NCBI GenBank assembly: GCA_036785705.1
Contig: JAWUZG010000051.1
Coordinates: 13,916,501-13,980,500 of the forward strand
DNA length: 64,000 nt
Direction of reading: 5' to 3'
From: Acanthornis magna
Taxonomy: Eukaryota > Chordata > Aves > Passeriformes > Acanthizidae
Of this stretch, positions 18,741-37,436 are shown piece after piece (the first letter of the stretch is position 1; the number at the start of each line of letters is the position of its first letter). A program made the position numbers and the translations under genes. The notes under the pieces are model-generated. The model searched no databases, was not told where the DNA came from, and saw nothing but the letters and a program-made list of their open reading frames with translations.

Positions 18741-21700
18741 ACTTCGCCAAATTCGTGATGATCTTAGTCCTTGTGATTTTATCAAGTCAGCAGGCAGAGG
18801 TTTATGGCTAAATCAAGGTCTTCCTGGTCATGACACAGTGAAGGATTGGAAGCCACAAGTATTCAAAATTGTCCCTGATCCCAAGCAATCTATGCTGACA
18901 TGCTACCATCCATATATATATATATGTATATAACCTGCCTTACCGACCACAACACGCTTTGCCTCTCAAGTAGGCACCCACTCAAGAGCCCAGAGACTGA
19001 GCCTAAACTAGGCTCAGACTGCACTGTCAGGAGAAAAGGCACCAGAGCAAGTGAAACCACTGCCTGAGATATTTTTAATGCCTTGGGTAATCTCTGTAAA
19101 GCAGCATGTGCCAACCTGTGGGATAAAGCTTGGTGCGCAGCTATGGCACAAGCACAACCTGTCCCAGCAAAAAGATGTCACACATGGATATCCACTGCCA
19201 CAAAGCAAGGCCCCACCAGTGAGAGGCAATGGCAGCCTAATGTGGAATATTGCTGGTAGGTGGGGAAGGCACCGACTGAACAAAGTCTTCAGAAACCTGA
19301 ACAAAGTTTGCGAGTGAGGCAGGGGAGATGGTAAATGACAGAACAGAAACTGGCGCAGACCAGTTGGTGTTACTGCTGCAAATGGGGTTGCACAGAAAGA
19401 CAAGCGCCTTCGCTATCCAAGATTTTTGCATCAAGAACAGAAGAATGTACAATGCTTTCAAGCATGAAAATCCAAGGATACGTGTAAGATCAGAAAAGAT
19501 CTTGTAATCAGCGGCTGGAACACAAGTTCTCAGTAGAAGACTTCTAAGAGGGCCTTTCCTGAATGAGTGAAATCCACCGGTGAACAGAGAAAGGAATATT
19601 CTTCAGGAGCAGGAAAAGGGAGGCGATTTTTACCTGACTATACACAGAATTGGTGGGGCTATTATGGGAGTAGTGCATGCCATTTTTACCTGTGTATTCC
19701 AGAAAGAATGCTGAAAAATTGAGAAACCTGATAAACTCCTCCCCTTTATAGCCTAAAGCAGAATATATATAGCTTACCTGAGAAAATGTTGAAAGGAGAC
19801 TTGAAGATGACCTATGAGCACTACAAAGGGAGAAGATTTCTGACAGCTCTTAAACCTACTCAACAAAGACCCCCAGATCCAATGGATCTAGCCAAAGCTA
19901 GAAAAATTCAACACGGGAATAGTGCAAAATTTGAAAAGTGGGAGAAATCAATCACCTGAAAAACTTGCATAGGAACCTAGCATATCACTGAAAGTCTTTT
20001 AAGGGTTTTATTTTATTGTAAAATAAATACTCTTAATATTTTCTGCACAGACCAGACAGTTGATCAGAACAGGTTTTTCAATACTAAACTTATTAGCAGT
20101 CATAGACATTGGCCAAAAGGTGATGGGGTCTAGCTCTGGCTGAAAATGGACTTTGAAAGCAATGGTCTGGCAATGTGTGAGGAAAGCCTGATGGATAACC
20201 ATGACTGGATAAACCATTCTTCATGGAGGGTGGGCCCTCTTTATGTGTCTGGCAAACTCTGAATAATTCTGAGGTAAATCACTTTATCTGTTAAACTGCC
20301 TGAAAGAAAAAAAACCAGCAGTATATCCAAAATACTGTGCTATAGATACACTTTATATCCAATACACCCTGCTATATATATCAATATAAAATTTAATAAC
20401 TATATAACATTATATTTTATGTAAGATATATTATATTATACAAACTATCATATATATTGTGATATACGCACACACATAAATATATATATACACACACAGT
20501 AAATCCAATTCACTGTCCAAACAGATGAAGGTTGCTCAAATGCAACCTTCACTTAAGTGATCTATAGCACAGAGAGACCTTGTGGAAGAAACAGGCTATC
20601 ACCAAGTGCATTGCACAGAAGGGAAGTGCAAGACTAAAATTTTCCAGCTAAACTATCTGTGATGAAGAATGTCACCAGGGCAAGAGACATGAAGTAAGAT
20701 TGAGAGCAACCAGCTCCCCTTCTTCAGCAAAGCCCAGACAGACCATCATTGGCTGAAATTGCTCGGAGAAGATATTGCAGTTAGCCTTTGGTTTGTAGGT
20801 GAAAATACTGCCACAACAATCAATCAAACATTGATATTTTTACAGGAGGAGACAACAACAAATCAGTGTTTGCTGCCACAACACACAGAGAAAACAGACG
20901 GTCAGAAACTTCTGCAGGATTATCAGAGCTGGAGCAAGGCAAGACTTCTGAAGGGATCACTTCCTCACAAAGCTGATTTCGGTTAAACTTGTAACGTGGC
21001 CAAACCCTTATCCCCAAACATTCAAAGCCCAAACAGCCAACCAGACTAAGATAGGGAGGTGAAGCTCAAGCCACTTGAACTGGAAACATCCCCTTCCGTC
21101 TCATTCTCCATACACACCTCACTGAGAACATGGGCTGTGGGCCCACTACTGCCCAACCCATGACTGGAAGGACAGAAAGATTCTCCAGTGCTCATCCCAA
21201 CGTGACACAAAGAGCAGTGGGACATGTACCTGGCCAGCCTGGCAACACATGCCTTGGGCACTGATCCAGCCTCAGTAAATCAGGGAAGGCACTGAGAGGG
21301 AGAATCTCATGTTCGTGTTCATGTTAAACCACCTGCTGTGACCAGACTCCAGCAGGGATCACAGGAATTAATTCTGCAGAGAATACATATCCTAGGTGTG
21401 CTCACGACTTTTTCAGAGATACCTCCACTTTTGAACACAGCTGGAATTTGTGTTGCCTTCTCCTTCAGCCTTTAAAACGTTTGTAAAGCATTGCTCTCCT
21501 GTACTTCACTAGACATAGTCTTCAAGAAGTACAGATGGAAGAGATGAAGTGGTAAACGCAAGAAATGTACTTCATACTTCCAAAACATATCCTAATGGAG
21601 GAAGGATGAGATCAGAAAATCCAATGAAGGCAAGAATATAGTTTATTTGTCCAGAAGAGAATGGGAGAAAGAAATGAACTGGGGAGGATAAAGCCTGACA

Positions 21701-21847
21701 GAAGAGAAAACCAGGTTCTCAGAAGAAAAGGCATTACACAAAGAGGAATAACATAAGACAGGTAAACATTCAGGTAGGTATTTAAGGAGGGGCACAGCTG
21801 AACATGTGCACAGACCAATTCCAGAGATTGCATTTACAAACATTACA

Positions 21848-21861
21848 CCCCCCCCCCCCCC
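21848..21861. repeat. Poly-C homopolymer
   Basis: About 14 consecutive C residues in ATN1 intron 1. The exact length may be unreliable in sequencing. Confidence 0.8.
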
Positions 21862-22029
21862 GGATCTGGTAAATAAATAAACCTTCCCTACATAGCTCTG
21901 TATTGCACATGGACTGCTCCTCTCAACACCACCTCCATCCCCAAGAAAAACACTGATGAACATAAAAGGTGTACAAGGAGTGACACAGGCTGAACTTTGG
22001 GAAGAGAAAAACCTGCCTGATGCATTTCA

Positions 22030-22110
22030 CCCACAAATAAAACCAGGATGGAATATTTCAGTTGGAAGGGACCTGCAACGATCATCTAGTCTGACTGGAC
22101 TAGATGCTCC
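22030..22110 (-). mobile_element. CR1 3'-end fragment, minus orientation
   Basis: The plus strand shows the reverse complement of the CR1 3' end: GGAATATTTCAGTTGGAAGG, then GACCTGCAACGATCATCTAG. The fragment is short and in ATN1 intron 1. Confidence 0.65.
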
Positions 22111-24460
22111 TCCTCTTGAAGAACAATACAGATCAGGACGCTTTTAGTACAGCAATCCCACCATGCTATAGAATCATAGCTTCTTCCATGACCATTATAA
22201 TTTTGGAACACAAATACACCCACAAGAAAAGTCGTAGTAATTCTTTGTGCAGGCAAACCTAAAGGTGAGAATGCAAGAACCTTTCAGAGGTATCCAAGGG
22301 GTACAAAACCCAGGGAAGTTAATGCATATGAAGAGAGGTAAAGGCAGGTCATTGCAGCAGGTTAAACCTGTTAATCTTGTTCATTAAGATTCACTGCACA
22401 TTTAAGTTTTTTCTGATTTCCAGCAAGAACCATGGTACTACAAGTTCACTCCTTGGCCATGCCTGAAAAGCTCCATCATAAACCATAACTGGAAAAGTCT
22501 GGTTTGAAAGACCAGGTCAGATCCAAGAAGCTGGGGAAATACACAAATGGTTGGTTGTGCCATCACCAGTAACAGACAAAAAATGAAACAAAATAAAACT
22601 AACAACTTGGCCAAGAAACACAAGAAAAAATAATGAAAATCATTCCAATGAACAATTTGGTCATTCACATTTACATGTGTCCCATCCATGGGTAATGACC
22701 CTGGAGCTCCAACCCCTCAGGAATGTGTGTGCAGTATAGCAGTAATGCACAACACCCTCGGGCTTAGAAGAAAGAAGAGTCCAGCTTTCAACTCAGCCAA
22801 CTGTGGGATTCTCTAGTGGGAAGTCAAGGCTGAACTCTGCAGCTCTAGGCAGCACACACCTGAAGGGTGTGTAAGCATGCTCTACCACTCAGGTGGACAT
22901 GAAACAAATGGCATTTCCAACTTCTCCTCCTCCACTCTCCTGCTACACACCTTAGGATAATGGCCCACTACTTTATCCTCACTTTTTTAAGGCTGGAAAG
23001 CATAGTGGCTCGCATGCAATCCACCCAACACAACCAGAGATAATGACCACAGATTCAGGCACCAAGCTTGGTATGGACATTCTGCTCCTCAAGAACCACA
23101 GCCCTGCAAAACAGACCCTGCAGACAAAAGCCATACAAATTCTTACAGTAGCCATCCTGGCAAACGAGTAACCAGCTGCAGAACTCAAGGCAGCCACGGC
23201 ACTGAGGCAAACGCAAGGAAAGACACGCTGCCCATCTGGAAAGCAACTTCGGGAACGTACAATAGCTATCAAGGCAGAGCACCACGGCAAGCAAAGGCAG
23301 CGTGCAAAGTAATGCCACGGTGACCAAATGGCTGCCACTTCAACAGCACAGCGACCACTCGGCAAAACACAGCCGGCAATTCGCTGGGCAACAACAGCCG
23401 CGCCGGCCACAGGCCAGCACAAGCCAGCAGGGCAGAACCGCCACCGGCTCCATGGCACAGCCGGAAAAGCAGTGTGGGAAACCCAGGTGCCACTTCTTCA
23501 AAAATCCTGAATAGCAAATGGACAAGCAGCCGGACGCACCGAGGGATCTCGGCCGGTTCAGCGGCAGTGCAGCCGCCACCCTGATGCCACCCAGCCGTAC
23601 AGGGTCTCGCCAGCGCCCCGGTCCCCAAGCGGCACCCTGGCGTGTCAGAGGACAGGGCAGCGGCAGGGGGTGAATCCCACCAGTGCCCGCTGCAGACACG
23701 GCGGGGGAGCCGACACTCTTCTCGGTGCCCCGACGGAAACATTATTCCCAGATTCTCCTGCCCTCTCCCCGGCAGCACCTGGGGAAGCGGGGACAACACG
23801 AGCCCCCCCCCCGAAGGCAAGCAGGCAGGGCGGGAGCCGGTCCCCCTCCAGCATTGTGCCTCCCCGCACGGCGCCGGGCCGCAAACTCGCAACTCCCGCC
23901 CGCCCGCGGCCCCCCGGCCCCGCACGCCCCTGCCCCCGCCGAACTTCCCGCCGCAGGGAAGGGGGGCTCCGCGGGCGCTGACGTCACGCCTGGCGCGCGG
24001 CGGGGGGTGTCCCCGCCCCGGGACCCCCGCGGCGGGCGCGGAGCCCCCGCTGGACCCCCGCCCCCCGTTCCGGAGGGAAGGCGCTGCGCCGCCGTCCAGC
24101 GCAGGCGAGCCCCGGGCGGGCAGCGCCTCCCGGCGATGTCGGAGCGCCCCCAGCCGCGGCCGGGACCCCCGCCCCGCCGAGCCCCCATGCCCCGCGGCGC
24201 TGTCCCGGCTCCTTCCCGGCCCCTCGCCGCATCCACGCCGGGGCAGGGACCGCCGGGGACCCTTCCCCAGCGCCGCGGGGGTTAATCGCACTCGCCCCTC
24301 CTGCCCCCCCCCCCAACTTTGGTGTTTCCCCCCCCGCGTTGCCTCGCTCCCCATCCCGACAGACGGACCGGAGGGCTAAAATCCACCCGCGAAAGAATGC
24401 AGCGAGTGGGCGACAATGACAAGCGGGGCGGGAGCGGCTGGGAGCGGGCGAGGGACTCAC

Positions 24461-24640
24461 CGGCGGCTCCTGAGGGGAGGTCGAATGAAGGGAGGAATGG
24501 AGGCGGCGAGGAGCGGGGGGCAGGGATTTAAACGCTGCCCCCCCTTCTTTTTTTTCCCCCCCTTTCCTCCCTCCTCCTTTTCCGCGCTCCCTCGTTTCCT
24601 CTCGCGGCTCCGGAATAACCGGTCGGTGGCAGGGGCAGCG
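24461..24640 (-). other. ATN1: Inferred ATN1 non-coding exon 1
   Basis: The only strong minus-strand donor in the CpG island (CCG, then GTGAGTCC) is at 24460, so the exon should end at 24461. The transcription start is not visible; the upper bound given is a guess. The ATG-poor, C/T-rich content suits a 5' UTR exon. Confidence 0.5.
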
Positions 24641-25217
24641 GCTCCGGGAGGGGGGGGTGCGGCGGGGAGCGGGGCCCCCCCGCCCCGCGGCTCTGTCGCC
24701 CCCTCTCCCGCCGCGCTCAGGCGCCTCCGCCTGCGCCCCGCCGCCCTCCCATCGCTCCCACCGCTGCCCGCCTTAGCCACCTCCCATTTCCGAAGGGCCC
24801 AGAACGAGCCCCCTCCCCCGCCCCTCTCTTCCGCGCTCGCCGCCGCCCCTCCCCGCGAAACACCCCCCACACACCGCACCCCCCAACCCACCCGTGGGCA
24901 GCGTGGGACGGGGGAGGAGGAGGCGCGGGCGGGGGGCGAGCAACCAGCCCGGCCCCCGCCCGGCCGGGGCCGCGCCCCGCACCGCTGGGCCCCCGGCGCC
25001 GGCACAAAGGCCGGGCAAAGTCGGGGAGAGGGAGCCCGCAGGGGCGTTTTTGGCAGGACGGGCCCGGGACGACCGAGGGTTGCGGGGGGGTGGCGGCCGG
25101 CCGGGGCTGCGGCGGGGCCTCCCGGGGGGCGGGGGCGGCGGCCGCCCGACGGGCGCTCATCGGCGTGCGGCCGCGCGCGCATCCATCCCCCCCATCCCAC
25201 TTCCCATCCCCCGCCCG

Positions 25218-25230
25218 GTTGCCAGGCAAC
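25218..25230. promoter_or_regulatory. Perfect X-box-type palindrome (RFX site)
   Basis: GTTGCCAGGCAAC: both RFX half-sites (GTTGCC and GGCAAC) are perfect, with a one-base spacer. It lies in the CpG island about 760 bp upstream of the ATN1 exon 1 donor. Confidence 0.6.
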
Positions 25231-25740
25231 GGCACAAAGGGAGCGCGAGCCTCGTGCGGGGGCCGCTCCGCTCCGCGCCGCCCGCACCGGGCAGCGGGGC
25301 CCCCCCGGCACACGCACACACACGGCGCGGCCGCGGCAGCCGCGGCATGCGGGATCCGCCTGGCGCGGGCCTCGCCCGAGCGGCGCCACATCGCCCCCCC
25401 CTTCCGCCTCCCGCGGCCGCACGGTGCGGGGGAGCGGCGGGGCTCAGCCGTGGAAACGTGAAACATCCCCCCACGGCTGTTGAGAAGCGCGGCTGCCTCC
25501 CCTCGCTGGCCAAGTTCATGGCGTCGATGGCCATTTTGGAAAGGCTGCTGTCGGAGGAAAGGGGTTTGGGAAGGAAGGGGGGAGCCCGTCGGCTCTGTCA
25601 CCCGGCCAGCCCGTCAAGGGGCTAATCCAGCTGCAGCCGCTGCCTGCCGCGGGGCACGGCCAGCGGGAGCGCGGGGCTGGGGGCCGAGGAGATGCTACAA
25701 GTGCTGCCTTTCCTGCCCCGTTTAGCTGCAGAAGGCACGG

Positions 25741-28700
25741 CAGTCGTGGGGGCAAACCTCAGGCTGTGTTGCACGGACACGGGCACAGCTACATGTTTAA
25801 ATAAGGGAGCCTTCGTGTGCAGATGGGCAAGTTTCACTCTGATGGCCTTCAAACATAATCCCAAAATATTTCCTCGGCAGGACCTCTCGGTGAGCAGGCT
25901 GGATGGCGTGCTCTCCACAGGCTTTTATTCAGCAATTCTCATTGTCCGTTACATGGCTCCGAGCACTATTTACTGTACAGCATCCAAACTCAGCTCTGAA
26001 TACAGATGTATTTGTCTCCTCGTGGGGGTTTCAGCAGTGCTATTCACCCCAGTGCTTTAAAAAACATTAATAACAATGTCCCTGCAACACCCTTTTAAGC
26101 CGATGGCTCCCAGTGCAATTGTTCCACACCCACTTCCCAGGGGTACTGCATCATTTTGGGGCCTCACTATCGTGGATACAGGGTTGTTCTTGGTGCCTCT
26201 CATTCCCAAACCAGCCTCACTGGCATGCAGCACCCTGTTGCACAACATCAGCCTGCCTCATGGCACTAGCCTTCATTCTTGCATCCACCCTTCTCCACAG
26301 TCTACCTCTTTGTCCTGCCCCTTGCCGAGAGCCTCTGCCCTGCCAGCAGTAATCCTGAGGTGCTGTTGCTCCCTAGGACTCTCTGGTTCCCACACCTGGT
26401 GTGGGGGATTGAAAAAGCCATGGCTAATGTTCGCAAAACATTAAAAGCCATGGTTAACATTTGCATATGAGCAAAAACGCCCGCTGGGTTTTCTGTGGTC
26501 AGTCCAAAACATTTCAGCGTATTGTTTTGGAGAGGTGCTGTGTGGAAGAGATCAACCCCTGTGGATTCCAAGCACAGGGGGTAAGCATTATCTGCTTCAC
26601 AAAGTGCCTCACCAAGCTGAGCCCCAGACAAGAGAACAGAATATTATTATTGTTCTTGAGGTGGTGATGTTTGCAGTTGTCACGGCTGCTTCAAACTGTC
26701 GCCTTTAGGAGTTGACAGCCTTGCGTCCTGAGCTCACAGTGCGTGTGACCCTTAGAGGCCAAAGTGATGATTCATGAAGGAGGAAGATCTTGTCAAGATC
26801 CTTGTTCTCTGGATGCTAAACAAAATACCCAGATCCCCAAGGTTTGTGGTTTGAGGAAAAGCCTCTGTGGCAGCTACAGTGGTTGGTATTGCTGAGATCT
26901 TCTGGATGGGTAACATGTGACACCAAGTTTATTTAACCACAATGTCAAGCCCCAAATGGCTTTCATGTCATCATCTCCCATAACCAGGTCAGTTGCTTCA
27001 GTTCAAAAACTTGACTTAAATGTTAGATTTATTATCAAGATTTTAGTGTCATTTGTTGTTTTTCAATAAGTGAAGAGGCAGAGACACCAATACCTTATGA
27101 AAATCTTAAACCAAACCTAGTTTGGTTTATTTCAAGAAGCCAGCCAAAGGTGGCCTGCACTCTTAGTTTATGAGGGGATGTCAGAGGTGATTCAAAAGAG
27201 AAGCAGGACCAGGGCAACCATTCCTTTTCTCTGCTCATGAATGCTCATAGACAAATTACTTCTAGGTCAAGCCACGCTCGGGTTCAAGGTGGTAAGCACA
27301 GGTGGAAAATAGGAGAAACACGAGTGGTTGTGTGTGCTTGTGCAGCGAGACCAAGGTGGACTGGCTGCAGAACATGGGAAATAAAGTTATCTCACCTTCG
27401 GAATCAGCAGATTGAAGACCCTGGGCAAACCAAGAGCATTATTAGCTGTGTCTCTTCGGGATGGATACATGACCTGGGGAGTCTGTGAGCCTGCAAGCAA
27501 ATACCAAACTTGCTGGGGTGTAGCTGGTCCTCCTTTGGATTAGGGAGATAGGACACAGCACCTTGAGATCTCTCCAGCCGCATCATCCCACTGCTTTCCA
27601 GTTCTACCAGGGGACAAACAGCTGCCTGCAAAACAAGAGGCACTGGCTGGGATTCTTAGAGAACTACAGAACAAGAGAGGTGCTGAAAGTCCTGTGGGGG
27701 AGGGAATGAGATAAGTGAGGTGCTGGAGCTTGTGGCATACAAGGGGAGGCTGAAAGAGCTGTTTCTTTCAGCCTGGAGTAGAGAAAAGTTAGGAGGTAAC
27801 CAATTACACCCTTCAGCTTTTATTTTTTTCCTTTGGTATGGAGGGGTACAGAGAAGGCAGAGCCAAGTACTTCTGGCAGATACACAGTGAAATGCCTATG
27901 AAGATTGCAAGAAGCAGAATTGTAACTAGATAAAGGGAAAACCTCCTCTCTTAAAGGTAGTTGAGCACTGACAGAGGTTTCAACACAGGCTGGGGAGTCT
28001 TCTCACCCTGAGATGGTCAGGCCCCAAGCAGCCTCATCTAGGTCTGCAGCTAGCCCTGATGTTAGCAGGGGTCTGAAGTCTAGACCTGCAAACATCTCAT
28101 CTCAATCTTCCTGTGAAACTCTGATTCTAAAAATACATACAGCCCCATTTCCCTTTTGACACAAAGCATATAGTAGTCTCCTTGATGGAAAGAATAAGGG
28201 AGCAAGTTATAGCTGCTTCCACACCAAGACATGCAATGCTCTAGATCTTTGTCTAGAGAGAGAGCTTCCTAATGTCCTCCTGACAACCTGTCCAAGCTGT
28301 TTGTATTTAGTCTTCCAGCGGTGGAGCCAAATACTCTTTATTAAAAAGTTGCTCAGCACCTCATAGGAAATACCCAGCACCCAAATTTTTGGACTTCTTG
28401 TCAGATGTTCATCAAGACAGTGTCCCTGACAGCCTCCTATATTAAAAATATTGGTTTCCCAAGGTTGGACAACATCCCATTGTTCTTGAGACAGACAAGA
28501 ACTTAGCAGAGAAATTTGGTACCTCTTCATCATTAAGGCTTTTCTCTGCACTCTACAACAAGCCCACTTCAGTGTCATCTCCCCTTCCAGCTCATTTATG
28601 GGTGCACACGCATATTTAGAAAAAAAATAAAAATTCTGCAAGCTTGGGGGGGAGGAGAGGGAGCAGCTAATGTTAAATTATCCCTTTAACAGCTGAACAT

Positions 28701-29560
28701 TGCTCTGAAAATGTAATCTAAACAGAGTATGATTTGAGAGGTAAAAGAAAGCAAATCCAGCAAATGTTTCCATTCACAGATAGCGTCACATTGCCAGCCC
28801 ATCCCCGTGCTGTTACTCATACTCTGACTGCATTCACATTACAGCACAGCAATCTGATGGAGACACCAGCTTATACAACAGGAGTCCTCAGGTGCGGGAA
28901 AAGCTGAGTGCTTGGACATTTCTATCACAAAGAAACTATAATCAAATCTCTGCCACTGAGCCAAAGGGAAAGCAGCATACGCATCTTAGGATGCACTGGC
29001 AAAGGATAAGTATTTGCAGTGACCCAAGCAAACATGCCAGCATCACGTATTCCTTCTGTACATTGTGCCAGCAGTGACGAACTCTTTTGATTTAGAAAAG
29101 GCATCAAGGTGAGGTACTGCTATGGCAGGATGTGCTCGCATCCCCTCAGGGCTTTCACGATGTGTTCCTATCCCCTCAGGGCTTTCACACACCTTCCCTG
29201 ACACAGGGACATGCTTGATGCCTCACTGGCATAAACTCTTTCCTGACAAATTCTTCCCACACTGTAGGGACATATATACCAGTTCCCTGCTGTTGGAGCC
29301 TTGCTGCATTTAAATGGGCAACGCCAACTTCCTTGGGCATTTAATTGCCTTCCTTGCATAGAAAAAGACAAATGGGAGGGGCGGGGGGTGGGGGGGAAGG
29401 GAGATGCTCTTGGGAATATGAAAGGTAAGAAAGTTGGGGTTTTTTTCCCAAAAAACCTGCCCTGATTGCTAAGCAGTAGCCGTACTGTTCTCAAAATCCC
29501 AGTATCTAAAACAAAGGAGCAGTGAGGTGTACAACGGGAAAAGACAGCCCACTGCCTGTA
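25741..29560. other. Intergenic region between ENO2 and ATN1, ATN1-proximal part
   Basis: No coding exon was recognised on either strand. It contains a 30-bp two-copy tandem repeat with core AAAAGCCATGG (26413-26470), a diverged CR1 fragment (27640-28020) and a duplicated TCCCCTCAGGGCTTTCAC (about 29140-29190). A 144-codon minus-strand frame (28207-28641) has no recognisable protein similarity and is treated as chance. Confidence 0.6.
27640..28020 (+). mobile_element. Diverged CR1 retrotransposon fragment
   Basis: The order of segments is that of the CR1 3' part: GGCTGAAAGAGCTGTTTCT, TTCAGCCTGGAGTAGAGAAA, TTAGGAGGTAACCAATTACA, and later AGGGAAAACCTCCTCTCTTA then GGTAGTTGAGCACTG. It is much more diverged than the intron 1 copies, so probably older. 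Confidence 0.5.
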
Positions 29561-29579
29561 CCCAAAATGCACATTCCTT

Positions 29580-29810
29580 CAGGAAAACGGCGCTGTCACG
29601 CACACAACCGCTTTTGCGGGAGACGTGACCGTGGGGGAGAGCTGGGGGAGCCCACGGGAGCCCGCGGGGTGCCGGGTGCCGCCGAGGGGGACGCGGAGGC
29701 GGGGAAAGATGGAGCAGAGCCTTCCCTGCGCGGCGCCCGGACTACAGCTCCCGAGAGCACGGGCGAGAGCCGGCCTGCAGCCGGGGCACCAGCGCTTCCC
29801 TGCCGCTGGG
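29580..29810. promoter_or_regulatory. Unassigned CpG-rich promoter-like element with ACTACA-type motif
   Basis: A compact island of CpG-rich sequence in otherwise ordinary intergenic DNA contains GGACTACAGCTCCCGAGAGC (29738-29757), a match to the ZNF143/Staf-type promoter motif ACTACAnnTCCC, plus CACGTC and GCGG elements. It is 6 kb from the ATN1 start and 1 kb past the ENO2 3' end. No gene in the window starts here. It could be an alternative ATN1 promoter or drive a non-coding transcript. Confidence 0.5.
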
Positions 29811-30879
29811 ATGTGTGCTGTGTGCACTGGTGATGCCCTGGGAACCAATCCTGTCTCTGCCCTCGCATTCTCCCTCCCACCCTCTTCTCAGCTCTGGGCA
29901 TGTGTGCCAAAGTCTTTGTCTTCACTTCTTGGACTTAGTCCTCAATCTATGCTATTTAGTAAAGAATCAGCTGTGAAATGGCAGTGTTTTAAAGTTTTGT
30001 CTTTTGATTTTAAATAATGCGTTAGGACACAGTCAAGGGGGATTGGGACTTGCTGAGCAACCTCAGTCTTTACCCTTGTCATTGCTCATCACAAATGACA
30101 AGAGTTAAGCAAGGGTCTGGAAACTTTCTGTAGGGAAGTGGGGCAGGAGCTGAGTGTGCCAGAGAACATAGTGGGGCTACTGATGTGAATATAATGGTGG
30201 GCAAGATGGTTTTATCATTTATTCTCCAGTTGGATTTCTCACAGTAGCACCCCTAGCCTCCTGCCTTCCTTGGAGTCAGTCCAGAACAAAGCTGTTTGTT
30301 GAGCAAGCGCTGGGGTTTGCTGGCACTCAGCCTGCTGGGGCGCCGGCTGGAGCACAGGCAACTTTCCCCTCGTACTGCTGAGATGCCCCTGTGAAACCAG
30401 ATGGAGCTGAGAGAGACTAACATCCCACCTATGCCTCCAGTCACTGCTTTACAAGTCCCTTTTGGGGGAGAACAATCAGATTTTCTCTCTCAAAGACTTG
30501 CCATTCCAGCCTATCATCATCTGAATCCAGCAGACAGACGGCTGGGGGCCCACCCTGAGGTCTTTACATCAGTGGAAGGGAACGATTAAAATCCCTGCAC
30601 AGTAGATCTTCATGCAACGTGGTTCGGTAGAGATGACAGGGGCAAGTCATCCCACATGCCTTCCCTTTGGTATTTCCCACCTGGTGGCCAACAGAGCAGT
30701 CTGGCTGTGGGACAAGGCTGTGAAAACAGGTGGGGGTACCCAGGTCTTTTCTTCCTCTTGCCAGTCCCCTCTGTTTCTTTTTTGTTACCTTTCTGTGTGA
30801 GCACCACCTGCTCTGATGGCAAAACATCCCCAATCCCTAAACGCTGGCATCTAGAGATAAACATCAGGCCAAGTCAGGC

Positions 30880-31773
30880 AACTCAGGTGTGAAATACATT
30901 TTAATAGAGTTTAGGGATCTGTAGTTTGTCTGTTGCTCAGCTGAGCATGGGCTGTCCAGAAGGTGAAGCAGACATCATGGGCAGAGGGGAGGGTGAAGGA
31001 GTGCAAGAGGGAAAGGAACAGAGAGAAAAAGGTGTCACAAGAAGCAAATGAGAGCATGGGTTTGTTTACGGATGTGCTTTAATATATTGCCCCACGGTAC
31101 TATGTGCTGAGCCAGAGACTGACAGCACTCACACGCACACACACGCACACCCAGCGTGGCACAGCAGTGCACTTCAACGCTAAGCTGCCGGCAAGCACAG
31201 CCCAACACAGCACGGCCCAACACGACACTGCCGGGGTGGAGGCGAGGGACACGCGGGTCCCACCAGTGCAGACACACGCCTGGGGCACAGGGACGCCATA
31301 GGCCAGGACACGTACACACACCTACACACATGCACAACGAGAGCGAGCCACTGGCAACACTCGGCTGGACACAGCTACGGGTGCAGCAGTGCCCGCGCAC
31401 ACCGGCCGATGCACAGATGGTCACCGCACATGCTTCGGCGTACGAGGGGACGCACCGGGCACACGCTCCCATGGTCTGACACGTGAGCAGAGTGGCCCAG
31501 GCGCGGCCCTGCACAAACAACAGAGACACACAATGCCTAGATCCAGGAATGCTTATGACCCCACAGCAAGGGACAGGGTGTAGGCCGCTCTCTCATCCTT
31601 CACCTGGGTACATCTAGCCAGGGACACCTGAACTCGAGGGGTTTCGAGGTGAGAGGAAACCAGGTGACAGAGTGGGGAGAAAGAGCAAAAAAGGGAGCGG
31701 TGGAGGGAAAGGGGGGTTCAGAGTCTGTGAGGTGGGAAAGAGCAGCAGGGTGGCTGTGCCCTGGGGACAATGT
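30880..31773 (-). other. ENO2: ENO2 3' untranslated region
   Basis: This is about 890 bases from the TGA stop to the hexamer ATTAAA (30900-30905 on the minus strand). It includes a (CA)n-like stretch near 31130-31155. Another ATTAAA at about 31080 could give a shorter form. No canonical AATAAA was seen, so the end is inferred. Confidence 0.6.
30900..30905 (-). terminator. ENO2: ENO2 candidate poly(A) signal ATTAAA
   Basis: The common variant hexamer ATTAAA on the minus strand, about 870 bases past the stop. Confidence 0.5.
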
Positions 31774-37429
<5,656 letters not shown>

Positions 37430-37436
37430 GGTGAGT

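Larger units (their letters stand above)
9598..24460 (-). other. ATN1: ATN1 intron 1 (about 15 kb)
   Basis: The donor GTGAGT is at 24460-24455 and the acceptor just above 9597. The intron holds several CR1 fragments listed separately, AT-rich stretches (13875-13935, 18912-18932, about 20330-20500) and a poly-C run (21848-21861). No second gene, tRNA or miRNA hairpin was recognised. The stretches 10140-15150, 16510-18170 and 18740-22030 otherwise show nothing I can name. Confidence 0.7.
23640..25740 (-). promoter_or_regulatory. ATN1: CpG-island promoter of ATN1
   Basis: Two kilobases of very GC-rich sequence with dense CpG and multiple GC boxes contain the inferred non-coding first exon of ATN1, ending at the GTGAGT donor at 24460. 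Within it, at 25218-25230, is a perfect 13-base RFX X-box-type palindrome, and near 25513-25545 are YY1-like CCATTTT/GCCAT motifs. No TATA box is seen. The island is wide enough to drive divergent transcripts on the plus strand, but no gene is recognised there. Confidence 0.8.

Noticed and set aside
23269..25625. Long ORFs on both strands (361, 355, 321 and 294 codons)
   Set aside because: Stop codons are rare in a CpG island, the frames overlap one another on both strands, and the peptides are low-complexity Gly/Pro/Arg/Ala without any known domain.
28207..28641. 144-codon minus-strand ORF in the ENO2-ATN1 interval
   Set aside because: No recognisable domain, no CpG promoter next to it, no splice context; length is within chance for one such frame in 64 kb.
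29522..30017. Plus-strand ORFs (103 and 130 codons) over the unassigned CpG island
   Set aside because: Compositionally driven by GC richness and without known similarity; kept only as a promoter-like element.
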